From the NCBI GenBank assembly GCA_900169235.1, contig FWCC01000142.1:40670-104669 (forward strand): a stretch of 64,000 nt of DNA, read 5' to 3'. Positions 11,689 through 21,811 of the stretch are shown piece after piece. This stretch comes from Zarea fungicola. Lineage: Eukaryota; Ascomycota; Sordariomycetes; Hypocreales; Cordycipitaceae. Numbering within the stretch: the first letter of the stretch is position 1; each line of letters begins with the position of its first letter. Made by a program: the position numbers and the translations under genes. Under the pieces are notes generated by a model. It saw only the letters and a program-made list of their open reading frames with translations, was not told where the DNA came from and did no database searches.

Positions 11689-11919
11689 TACATATCTGGA
11701 GGATCCATGAATATGATTGAGAATTGTATAATCTGTCTTTGAGTTGAATCATACATGGCGGGGTTTCTAAGCAAATTCTTTGCTATTTCTAGGGTACTTG
11801 CCATCATGCTAGCCGAGAATGAGACCTAACCAGGGCTAGACATCTTGCGAATGGTTGATCCAATCGAATTCATTGAATGCCAAGTCTTACAAATGTCAAA
11901 TTAAATAAGGGGTATACTC

Positions 11920-12010
11920 AATTTAGATAATTTAGATAATTTAGACAATTTAGAGAAGTTAAATAATTTAAATAATCTAGATAAATAATTTAGTTAATTT
12001 AGTTAACTTA
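11920..12010. repeat. AT-rich imperfect tandem repeat (AATTTAGAT-type unit)
   Basis: About nine degenerate copies of a 9-11 bp AATTTAGATA-type unit lie in tandem. This is a minisatellite-like array in non-coding DNA. Confidence 0.7.
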
Positions 12011-12187
12011 AATGGTAAAGCTATTTTAATTCTATTGAAATTAAACCACTAGTTATTCTTATGATTTGATTCAGTGTGGTTTTCATTTGCATGATTCGCA
12101 ACATGTCCAACCCTGGACCTGACTGTTGTAACTATTGACTTGTTTGTTCAAGCCATGACAATGGATGTATATAGAATTCCTTTTGAT

Positions 12188-12220
12188 TTGTCTGTCTGTT
12201 TGTCTGCTTGTCTGCTTGTC
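12188..12220. repeat. TCTG/CTTG microsatellite
   Basis: A short run of TGTC(T/G) units (TTTGTCTGTCTGTTTGTCTG and on) lies just beyond the stop of the minus-strand regulator, in its 3' flank. Confidence 0.6.
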
Positions 12221-12254
12221 CTATTATAGAGGAAGTATTACTCTCCAGTCGTAG

Positions 12255-14418
12255 CTAGATGTTAAAAATATCATCAAGGTATAATTGCATGCCCGCCGAG
12301 AGAGCCATATCCCAAGTCGTGCAACTGTAATTGTTCGTGATTGTACCAACATCTAGACAGTTAGGGACCGAGCGAAGTGTTTCGCCATCTTCACATCTCA
12401 TGTGCGAAAGTGTCAGCTCAGGAATATAGTCCAAATCGTGCAACTTAATCTGATGACCATTGCTGATCTGAGGGATTGGAAACAGAACTGGCCTCTGTTC
12501 TTCTTCACCAATGCAAGGATTCCATTTCGCTAGCCAAGTTTTCTTCTCATTCTCCGCGCGAGCGCGTCTCAACAGTTTGTTCAGAAGCTCATATTCAGGG
12601 AAACATGGGTCTGCAGTGTTCATGGTTTGGCCAAACTCAAGGTCTTCGGCGAGGCCTTTTTGATCGCCACCTTGAAATCGCCCCAAGCTCTGCTCAAGCA
12701 TAACATTAATGGCATTCCAGGCTCTTTCTTCTAAATCCTCTTCATTTTTTCGACATAATTCCAAGAGGATGTATGTTAGCGCAGGACACTGTGGGTAAGT
12801 TTCAGCCAACCATCGCCACTTCTGGAATTTCTTTTGTTGATAGAGTACAGCAGACATCTCCACCACATGTAGCGATATTAGCAGCAAACTTCGTCGTGTA
12901 ATTTGCGGGAGCTGAACGGAGCTACCGTTGAATAGGTAGGGATAGTAAGCGAGAAGCCAAAGCTTGTTCAATGTGATCCAGGTGCAGATCGATGCAAACT
13001 CAGTAAATAAGTCAGCGCCATGACCATTTGCTAGAAGGCCAGGAATGCAATCCTGATACTGCATTACATGCTTGTTTCTTGTGTTTATGTCTTGCGTTAG
13101 CTCGGCCATCTGGTCTCTAGTAACATCCTTGTTAGATCCAGTTGTAAGATGACCTGATACAGAAACTGCTTCGAACATTGTCCTCGTGAAAGTCATTTCC
13201 GACCACTCAGATTTTGATTCAGGTAGGGTGAGCATCGATGGGTACAAGTCGCAGTCATCCACATTGAGAGGCAGTGGAACAGGGTTTGCTGATTGGAGCA
13301 TCCTAGAATAACCCGAGTCCTCGCTTGCTCGAGCATCAAGCCAAGATACACCCCACCACAGCCTTCTTCTCAGTTCGGTGATAAATGGAGAGTAGCCGAG
13401 ATAACTCCCGTCGTGATTTAGGCTCATCTTCTGCGACAGTTGAACAGTGATTGAGGTAAGAGCCCAAACAATACTAGAGTCGCAGTGGCGTTTCAAGCTG
13501 GTTATAAACACGAACAGAGCTTGGATGATAACCGGCTCGTTACTCTCTCGAAATTGAGCGTTCGCTAAGGACTGTTCTATAGCATAACGATAGAGGCGTA
13601 GCAAAAGGTCCTTTTCACCGCCCAGAACGCGGAGGCACTCCTCACTTGGCATGCTTACGGCCGTGGCGAAATAAATGGCAAAAAGTAGTACCTCTTGACT
13701 GTGAGAAATGCAATCAAGTTGCGTAGTGAGGTGTATAATCATAGATTCTGTTGTCGGTAAATGAAAAATCTTGATCAGATTGCAATTTTCCTTGAAGTAG
13801 GTCCAATACGTCGGAATTTTGTCTGTACTGGGATGTAATGGAAGAAGTAGCTGCTGCGGACTGGGACTAAGTCTGGGAGGCGGGCTAGGGAACATCAGAT
13901 TCTGCAAGATGTATTGGTCGCGACTTGGCGCGGATCCAATCGCGGTTTCCCAAATCTCACTCAGCCCTCCTATCGTCTTGGTAAATTAGTTGTTGTGGTT
14001 GTTGTGAAGCAGATTCAATACAACGTACATCTTGAATTAAATTAGCCCAAAAGCTGCTGAAAATGTTGCGAACATTCCTGGCTTGAAATGGGGCTCTGAC
14101 GGGCTTCACTAGCGATTCACTAGCCCCGGCAGTCTGTTGCGCGTCACGAATATCGTAGCTGACTAAAGTCGTTTGCCAGTGTCGATCGAAATCATTTTTT
14201 ACATGGTTCGCACCGGATACAGACTGCTCTGTGTTTTGCACTCTATTGGTAGATACACTGTATCGGTCCGGCGCTCTCCGTCGGACAAAAACACAACCAT
14301 CTGGTCTTTTCCGACAGTTACTGCAAGGATAGACTCGGCTGCACTTCTTCTTGATCCGGCGGCAAGCTAGGCAGGAGTATGGATGTATCCCGCCTTTCTC
14401 CAGGAATATACGGTCCAT
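12255..14418 (-). CDS. Zn2Cys6 fungal transcription factor
   Basis: Two exons (14418-14029 and 13976-12255) around a 52-bp intron with an AACTAAT branch site join to 703 aa. The N terminus has a full binuclear zinc cluster, Cys16-x2-Cys19-x6-Cys26-x5-Cys32-x2-Cys35-x6-Cys42, with a basic RRIKKK loop. A central fungal_trans-type middle homology region includes ELRRRLWWGVSWLDARAS. I chose the ACG-first acceptor because the nearer TAG acceptor puts a stop in frame. It probably acts as a nuclear DNA-binding regulator. A degraded copy of its 3' end lies at 33.6 kb. Targets are unknown; no biosynthetic gene is adjacent. Confidence 0.92.
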
Positions 14419-14599
14419 TTTGCTGCTGGTATAGAATGAAGCTAGACAGGTGGGAACCTGGCTGTCGGCCTGTTCGGCAGGGGTGATCGCCGCTTAATAT
14501 ACAGAGTCTGGGCGCTAAGTGGACTCTCGTAAATGCGAGTCAGCCTAGCACCGCCTTGCATGACTGAGGTCCTGAGGGTTCATCTTAACATCTGACTTG

Positions 14600-15120
14600 C
14601 CGTAATAGCGAATCCAAGTACCAATATCCCTACTTATGGATATTATATCATTTCTACTATTTAGTCTAATATAGCTAAAAGAAGTTATTCGTAGTTATAA
14701 ACTCTCTATATAGCTTGTAGTAGCGGCTAATGATATTAGTCTCCTCATAAATGGCTTCAAGCTACTCGTAAGTGTGTTGGTTTCTCTTAACAACTATTAT
14801 GCTATACGGTAGGTAATCTCCATGTAAACTTCAGGGTCTACCTAATTGTTTAACAGCCAGGCAAATGCGGTCTTGTATGCCCTCCTTACACTAGATGACC
14901 TTAGGGCCAGGTAGAGGGCCTTTCCTAAAAATACGGGGGCCAGTAAGACTAACCACAGCTGTCACTTGTGGCGGCTTCAAGGCCATAAATGACACCGCCG
15001 CCGCAGCTACCTGGGTAGATAAAACAACAATTATCCTACTACTTCTTGCTGCATACTATGACGTTGAGGAACATAGTAGTCACAAGCCTTGCTGGCTATC
15101 TTAATAGTTAAAAGGAATAT
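14600..15120. other. AT-rich relic, possibly transposon-derived
   Basis: The stretch is rich in TA dinucleotides and stops in all frames, unlike neighbouring genes, as expected for RIP-mutated repeats. Both strands give short peptide resemblances to Ty1/copia reverse transcriptase: KTTIILLLLAAYYDVEEH on plus at about 15018-15074, and RYYKLYREFITTNNF on minus at about 14680-14730. The two readings point in opposite directions, so at least one is chance. I call only a probable element relic. Confidence 0.35.
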
Positions 15121-15848
15121 GGCACACAACCAAGCTTCGATTTAATCAGCTCTGGAAAAATACAATAAATGCAATAATTAGTATTCTAGGACTTCCAGCT
15201 CAGTATGTACCTCAGACGTTATTTGAACAGCAGTCATTTTGTATCCTTTGTGTATCCGAGTCACGCTTTCCACTCCATGTTGTATAGTACTTTATTGTCA
15301 CGCAGAACAGGAGTTACACAGATATGAGGGTGTTGATTGGCTTAAGAAAGGAGCTATAGAGGGAGGGTGTGAGGAGACCCCATAATAGGGCGGCCCAAGC
15401 CAACCTGCTTAAGATACTATGTGGTTATCCTATAAAAGCGAAGGCTCCGACTAAGCCGAGCCCCTGGATGAGTTGATAATCACACCATGCGCGACATTAT
15501 CTATATCTGTCACTATTTTTAGTGCTGCCTGGGAGGCTCCAACGGTTAGCGCATAACTCTTGCAGTTCATGGCCAGTGTAGTCCTTGTGAGAGGTACATA
15601 GGCACAACCTTATCATTTCAGTAGCGGGTTTCAACACAATCTCTATCTTTAAGGTCTCTAAAGCTAGAATCACACGTGTACTTTGTATTCGAGAATTATG
15701 GCGATGGCTTTCAAATTGCGTGCGAAATAGTGGGCCGAGAATGGCTGCATAGAGACATTACTGTTTCACGTACTCCGTAGTTCGTTCAAGTATGGTGTAA
15801 ATTACCATGGAACCACCGACCTCGGTGACCTCTGTGCCAGATACGGTG

Positions 15849-15915
15849 GCGCGTTGGGGCTACTGACATATTACGGATGCAGCGCCTTGGGGCTATTGAC
15901 ATATTGCGGAATCGG
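15849..15915. repeat. Imperfect 32-33 bp tandem duplication
   Basis: Two adjacent copies share the core TTGGGGCTA(C/T)TGACATATT(A/G)CGGA. They differ at a few sites. No coding role is evident. Confidence 0.7.
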
Positions 15916-16337
15916 CGCCATGGGTTACGGTGTTTTATATATTTAAATTCGCAATAATAAAGCATCAAAAGTAGGAAGATACAAGACGAGAAATGCCCAT
16001 TTATACGCCAGTTTCACTGGGCAACTGATGCATTGTATATTGACTCTCGATTTCGACCGCAGCCTATCGGAGATGATACTGCTCAATGGGATATACGTAC
16101 TCCCTAGCACTGATGTAATGTTAAAGCCAAAAAGAAAAAAAGCTTGGTGCTCACATACAAGCGTCACGCTGTTTCTATCTAGACTTCGAGGACTTTCCAT
16201 CTGCTTCCACGATAAATGTCTCTGTTAGCTACGCAAGGAGGGTTGGTACCGAAACTGCTGGATTGATCTTGATCTTTTTATTCGTATTGTTTTAGTTTTC
16301 TTATTCTAGGTTCTACTGCTACTGATAATGAGATTCG

Positions 16338-16610
16338 TTAGGCGTGGGGTATTGTGCAGATCCTTATCCCGAACAGCTTCGTTAGTATTGCATCCGGTAC
16401 ATAGACAATACCTGCCTCTGGGTTCTTCGGGCGAAGCATCCAGTATAATTCAGCGCATCTAATTTGTCGCATTTCAAGTTTCCTCTTCCCTGTTTCAAGT
16501 CTCATCTCCGTCATTTCCCTAAGAATTCGACTACCGGCGTCCAGAGCGAAAGGTGGTGCAATGGTAAAATTGGGCTGACGCGCCACCAGTGCATCGATAT
16601 ATGGATCCAT
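16338..16610 (-). CDS. Hypothetical small protein
   Basis: An ATG-started frame of 90 aa (MDPYIDALVARQPNF...) with a mixed, charged composition and an Arg/Glu/Met-rich middle that could form an amphipathic helix. It has no signal peptide and no known motif. It stands alone in a gene-poor interval. It may be a real small gene, an exon of a decayed gene, or chance. Confidence 0.25.
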   Translation of the reverse strand: MDPYIDALVARQPNFTIAPPFALDAGSRILREMTEMRLETGKRKLEMRQIRCAELYWMLRPKNPEAGIVYVPDAILTKLFGIRICTIPHA

Positions 16611-17926
16611 GTTTGTCTGTACTTATCAAACGGTCGCTGTTTATTAGAATTTGTCCAAGCCAGCGAGCGAGTCAGGCAGCAACCATAGCCCCAACCAGAG
16701 CCACGTCAGCCAACCAGCTAGCCAGTGGAAAAAGCCTCTGGTAGCAAGCCAGTTCGTAACCATTCCCTAAACGCAAATTCACTGCTCCGTACTAGCGGGC
16801 CAGTCAATAGTCACACATTGGCTTTTTCACTGCCTGGCACGCTGTTACGGTCGACAGAGGTGAATACACACTTGTATACGTAGTTATTCAACTTGAGTTT
16901 CGAAAGTGGGCTTTCTGTCACCAGCATCACCGGGCGTGCTAGTCCGATCCTGGCGGCGAAACTTGTAGCCACGCAAAAGTTGCCCCGCCATTGCCGTAAA
17001 TGTACAAGTGGTAACCAACGAGAGCCGACACATCCGAAGAAGAAAAGAGGATAAGAGCAAAAGTGGGTGGATGACTATCTAGGGCGTGCCTGGGGGCAAA
17101 GACTGACTTTAGACATATAGGAAGTAACGTTAGTTTGGCTAGTGGTGCATAATGTAACCAGTTAACAAATGTATTAGTGTGAATATAGGGCTGCGGCAAT
17201 ATCCGCCACTCGGGAAACCGGGAATTACATTCATTTGCTTGCGTAGGCTGCCTCTACCCTCTTCAAAGACTTACTGCGTTCCGCGTCCTGCTCATAGCAG
17301 TTATAATTTTGCTATCGAATTTCAACCGCTGCTACAAGGTTTCCCTACAGCTAGCTACGGGTTTAAAAATTATCGCAGACTTTAATTTCCATTGCAGAAT
17401 ATGCTTGATTTTTACCATTCTCTCCTTTTGGTTCACTTAACTATGGAGAATGGTGCCTTGAGCGGATCCAGAGGCTGCCCCGTGGCGTTCGTTCCATGTA
17501 AGCCACGAGCATTCTGTAAACCACTTTAAAAGTTTCGCAGTCTGTTTTTTGAGATAGTAACAGGGAAACGGTAGCAAAATTTAGTACTGGCGCGTGGATT
17601 TATCCTTACCTCAAGCGTCTAACTGACTTCGACTCCAAGTTCCCAACTCGGCTTCGCTACAGGAGCGGCGGTCCTTTGGGATGGTTGTGTGTTGTCCTCT
17701 GGTTGTCCTGACTCGCCAGATTTCTAATTTGTATGGCATTTGTCTGACAGAACCGAGGTGTTTGTGCGATGTGGAAAATGGTGCGGCGGTTCACGACTCA
17801 TCTGCAAGTAGTTCATGTACTGCACTCCACAAATGCCGCTCGTTATAAGCGCTAATAAGGCAGAGAGAAGTCGCAAATGCCGATAGGTGAAAGCAAGCAT
17901 ATATATCTTGTGCGTGTTTGCGAATG

Positions 17927-17934
17927 TATAAAAA
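17927..17934 (+). promoter_or_regulatory. TATA box of the Trp-rich secreted protein gene
   Basis: TATAAAAA lies 110 bp before the ATG at 18044 and is followed by a C/T-rich leader. Position and strand fit a core promoter. Confidence 0.55.
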
Positions 17935-18043
17935 GGGCATTCTTTCACCAGAACAACTGATGCCCCTCACCACCTCACAATTCTCTTTGCCCCCTTCAGA
18001 ACTGTGAAACTATAATCACACCTGTAACCGCCTTTCAAACACA

Positions 18044-18643
18044 ATGCGCTCATTACTCCTACTTGCAGCGGCTCTGCCGTTCGGATTCGTCCAAGCTGAC
18101 TCTGGCACTTGCGGTAAGCTCCACACTGTTGATGGAGTAAATGCTCTTCACGGATGCTGGGAGCAGCATTACTGGAACACTTTCTGGGAGATCCGCCAGG
18201 ATTTCTGCAGCAAATCGGTTCAAGCTCCTTCGGATCGAAAATTCATTTGGGATTGGACTAAATTCGAAGCCCATGGGCAAACGGTGTTGCAACCTGGCAT
18301 GACAAACTCGCGCTGCTGGGATGCGTTCTGGGATATCATCTGGAGATGCTTTGATTCGGCCAACGCTGCTACGAATAACGATGGCGCCACGCATGAGACG
18401 GGGCAGTGGGAAACCGATGTCACGCAGAAGGAGTGGTACTGGCTGTGGGGTAACACGAGCGGCGGGTGGTGCTCTGGATGCGAGCGTGGCTGCCAGAAGA
18501 AGCGTTCTCTGAACTTGGAGCCGATGAAGTATCTTCCCGCTGAGTGGGAAGCCCTGCGAAATATCAGTGCGGAAGAACAGGCTGCGATCGATGCTGGTCA
18601 TGCGACTGACCACCGAAAGCGTCTTGGCATTGTATTAAACTAA
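18044..18643 (+). CDS. Secreted tryptophan-rich eight-cysteine protein
   Basis: An intronless frame of 199 aa. A signal peptide spans residues 1-18 (MRSLLLLAAALPFGFVQA). The mature part has eight cysteines (23, 38, 55, 91, 102, 143, 146, 150) and fourteen tryptophans, an extreme Trp content. Two segments echo each other: Cys38-Trp-x4-Trp-x3-Trp-x6-Cys55 and Cys91-Trp-x3-Trp-x3-Trp-x-Cys102, suggesting internal duplication. N-glycosylation sequons are at Asn137 and Asn173, and a KKR site at 152-154 could be cut by a Kex2-type protease, releasing a cysteine-free tail. No catalytic motif is seen. Secretion is well supported; an effector, antimicrobial or surface role is only inference. Confidence 0.85.
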   Translation: MRSLLLLAAALPFGFVQADSGTCGKLHTVDGVNALHGCWEQHYWNTFWEIRQDFCSKSVQAPSDRKFIWDWTKFEAHGQTVLQPGMTNSRCWDAFWDIIWRCFDSANAATNNDGATHETGQWETDVTQKEWYWLWGNTSGGWCSGCERGCQKKRSLNLEPMKYLPAEWEALRNISAEEQAAIDAGHATDHRKRLGIVLN

Positions 18644-19281
18644 TAAGAGCAAGATAGTTTGAGATGGCCAGACTTTCAGAGAGCAAAATAGTCCAGAACT
18701 TTCCTACTATCAACCCGCTTTCAGTCTGAAACAAGCATATCCATACTTGTTTCAACCGAACCTCAGTCTTGTTGGTTGTGAATATTAATAGATTATTGAT
18801 CTGTCCCTCGGATTTTAGTCCCAATCTAGAATAAGTAACCATTTAATAATGGAGATCGAAATAATAGTCTGAACTGCTGGAACTACGGAGAGCTTTAGAC
18901 AAGAGCTTTACTCCTTCAAACTGCGAACGAGCTACTAAGAAGCCGGAATTCCACATCCTCTTATCAAAGTGCCACTGACAATCGAACTAAGAAATCGATT
19001 CTTCGACTGCTTTAGAATAAAAAGAGAGAATTCCATGCTATTGTGATCAGCGAAGGAAAGTAGCAGTTGCCGTAAGTTGGTGCAGGGGCTGCGCTGCGGC
19101 AAGGTTTGAACACGGCTTAAGGGAGACGGATAGAAAGGAGATCGAAGATGGTTATATTTGAGGTAAAGCTTGTCCACGAGTTTCTAACTATATCAATTGT
19201 ATAGGGACTCAGAAGACTTTATTTAGATACGAAGAGTGGCACCTGCGCGTGCGCATCAACTTGACCGTGTAGAAGCCGCAC
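18644..19281. other. Intergenic stretch
   Basis: About 640 bp between the 3' ends of two convergent genes. No coding or structural feature recognised. Confidence 0.45.
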
Positions 19282-20730
19282 TCATCGAACAACACTGGGG
19301 AGTGTGTGTGTAAAGACGCCAAGAGGGTCGTGCTGCTCTTTAAGCAAAATTAGTTCCGCCAGTTTATCTCGATAAATAGCCTCAAGGTCCACAGCTTCAG
19401 GCGGTGTCACAGGAAGGTAGGTCTGCTTCATCGCGTCCTCCAACCCACTCAGCTCTTGCTGTGCACCCTTGGCCCAGGCAGTTGCCGAGCTAGCCGCAGC
19501 CTCGTCTGCTGCAATACCTAAAATCTCAATGACAACTTGCGGCTGGCGGTAAGCGCAAACTGAAGCAGGCACGTCTTGTGAGAGCGATGGACTGTCGGAC
19601 CGGAGAATGTGCATTACGAGTCCACCACCTACACTGGTAGAGGGGATCTTCGTCGCTTGCTTTGCCACTGCAGCAATAACGGCCGGAGAAAATCGTCGAG
19701 CTGATATAGTTTCTGTTCTGCCAGCAACCTCTTTCGGAATTCGTGAGGTTTGCATCTCCAACAGTAAGGCTGGGGATGTTTCTGGCGCTAGAGCATTTGG
19801 CTCACTAGACTGTGCAAGTATCGGCGCTAAAGAGGCAATGCGGGAGATCCAAAGCCGAGATTCATCGCACGCAGCGCCATTCCAAACTATTCCGCAAGTC
19901 AAAGCTACGCCCAAGCCAGGAATGGCGAGAATACAAGGTAGAATGGACAGCTGTGATGGGAGCTTCCCGCCGTTAGATTCCAGCATGGACTCGTAGCCAG
20001 TGAGGAAGAGGGTCACAGCCTTTTCAATATCTGTTGAATCAAATAATAGGTGGCCAGCCTGGATCTAAAAGAGGGTTAACTATTGGCTTGGTATAAATTA
20101 AGGGGGTTAACTTACTTTCTGTAGGGGATACACCTTGATTGTAAGCTCCACGACAATACCGAGAGACCCGCCACCGCCTCGTAAGCCTTTCAGCAACTCT
20201 TCGTCTGCCTGAATGATATTGCCTTGAGCATTCACAACTTTTGCACCAGTTATCTGGTCAGCACCAAGCCCATAGGACTGGAAGTAGGGACCAAGTCCAC
20301 CAACGAGGCTCCATCCCGCGAACCCTACTCTACCACATGAACCGACAGGTACCTGAAGGCCATGGTCGTTCAATACATTGAGAACCTGCGATGTAGTTGC
20401 GCCTCCGCTAACATTGGCAGATTTCTTATCGGCGGCGACTTGGACTGAGCTCATTCTCCGCAGATCGATGCTGACGGCGTCACGATGCGTAAATCTGCCA
20501 AATACATCGTGACCACCGCCGCGAACAGCTATAGGAATGCCGCGCGAGGTGCATTCTGAAACAATTGCTGCGACTTGTTCATCGGTAGTAGGCAGCGTAA
20601 TAAGTCTTGGTGTCTTGTCACTGTGACTGCCTGAGAAGCTGTTCACATAGGTGGAGAATTCCGAGTCTTCATGAGTAAGAACGGAAATTCCGCGCTGTTG
20701 CAGACTAACTTCCAAAGTCAAGTCCTGCAT
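19282..20730 (-). CDS. FAD-linked oxidoreductase, berberine-bridge-enzyme-like
   Basis: Two exons (20730-20116 and 20064-19282) around a 51-bp intron encode 465 aa. The FAD_binding_4 domain carries RGGGHD with His74, the usual 8-alpha-histidyl flavin attachment site, and GSCGRVGFAGW with Cys132 in the place of the 6-S-cysteinyl link, so bicovalent FAD is plausible. The C terminus has the BBE-type ending YRDKLAELILLKEQHDPLGVF. I took the first in-frame ATG (20730); there is no signal peptide, whereas many fungal relatives are secreted. Such enzymes oxidise sugars or alkaloid- and polyketide-type metabolites. No biosynthetic core gene is nearby, so the substrate is open. Confidence 0.9.
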
Positions 20731-21628
20731 ATTGATAGTAAATTGCTGTCGTACGTGTTGCTCTGGCACACTTCGAAAGCAGGGTTGAGTCGAGTAGGAT
20801 GTGCAAGTAATTTATAGTCTGGACTAACATGGAAACCCGAGTGTACACTTTCAGTAGACAATATGCACAGTGCAGTACCAGATACCAAGAAGGATTAATT
20901 GGGGCAACTTCCTGTTGCAGGCACACAGGCCGAAAAGGGCGACAAAATTGGAGAAAGCAAAAGACAGTTGCCGTTATTCCGATCCTTAATCACTCCACAG
21001 CGGTGACTGTTGCAGACCGATTATCCACGCGACTCGGACTGGCATCAGGGTTAGCACGTGTGATTGGCTTCCCAGATGGGAGACCCTTCTGGCTCGCTGG
21101 AATGTTGTCGCTCGGTTCTTGTCAAGCCACTACACAGAACTAACTAGTCCTCACATCAGGCAGACCAACAGCAGCGTGGAACAAACTCAACACGGGAAGC
21201 TCCGAAAATTACCAATTTGAGCACAAGCCACAAGTCCGACAATGTCGGTCTTTGCCAAGACTTCCCATGCCTCTTTTAATCTAGCTGACGCAGATCTGAG
21301 AGTCAAGGTTTGCGCTACAGAGTACTCTTTGTAGCCAGTTCCCCACAGTCAGCAGTTTAGTCCGGTAAACGCTATTATTAGATGGCCGGGTATTAGTCGC
21401 AACAAAGTCCGGTACCAAAGCCGACGCGGTCGACTGGAAAGGATTGGTCTATGATTCTGATCACGCTTTGCAATTTACGTTTCGGCAAGAATTGTCGGTG
21501 CGGTCAAGACCCGCGCCAAAGCCTCGCATTTTGGAGGCAGCGGCACGTCGGCATCTCCAAGAAGCCTTCCACCACAGACACAGACCCATGCCCATGATTG
21601 ATGCCGCCAATGGTCGTCTCTGAGACTC
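20731..21628. other. Intergenic stretch
   Basis: About 900 bp upstream of the oxidoreductase and downstream of the PFS gene. No recognisable gene. It should contain the oxidoreductase promoter, but no clear TATA element was found. Confidence 0.4.
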
Positions 21629-21811
21629 TCAAAACTTCCGCCTCTTACCCTGCGGATCCTGTCCCTCAATTTTATAAGTTCTCTGCAGCTGCGCCGACCT
21701 CTTTGTGAAGCTTCTCCCGATGCTGCCACCACTGGTCGCATCATCCACAGTAGCCACAGCGCCGAGTAAAAGCTTCGCATATGCCGCTGCTGTGGCGGCC
21801 GCATATTCCTG
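21629..21811 (-). pseudogene. In-frame coding remnant beyond a premature TAG of the PFS gene
   Basis: Directly after the TAG at 21814-21812 the same frame stays open for 60 codons to a TGA at 21631-21629. The first residues, QEYAAATAAAYAKLLL, continue the PNP_UDP domain exactly as in intact fungal relatives, where a Trp codon stands at the TAG position. One TGG-to-TAG change therefore seems to have cut the final helix from the domain. Confidence 0.75.

Larger units (their letters stand above)
11689..12254. other. AT-rich intergenic stretch with simple repeats
   Basis: About 570 bp between a hypothetical frame and the 3' end of a Zn2Cys6 gene. It holds two simple repeats listed separately and no recognisable coding sequence. 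Confidence 0.5.
15121..17920. other. Gene-poor stretch
   Basis: About 2.8 kb with a short duplication (15849-15915) and one doubtful minus-strand frame (16338-16610), both listed separately. I see no other gene or RNA. Confidence 0.45.

Noticed and set aside
13957..14028. Nearer TAG acceptor for the regulator intron
   Set aside because: Using it puts a stop in frame immediately; the acceptor before ACG at 13976 restores an open, family-like join.
14640..15104. Confident Ty1/copia annotation
   Set aside because: Copia-like peptides appear on both strands in opposite directions, so at least one is chance. I kept only a generic relic call.
16939..17199. 86-codon minus-strand frame
   Set aside because: No motif or supporting signals in a gene-poor interval.
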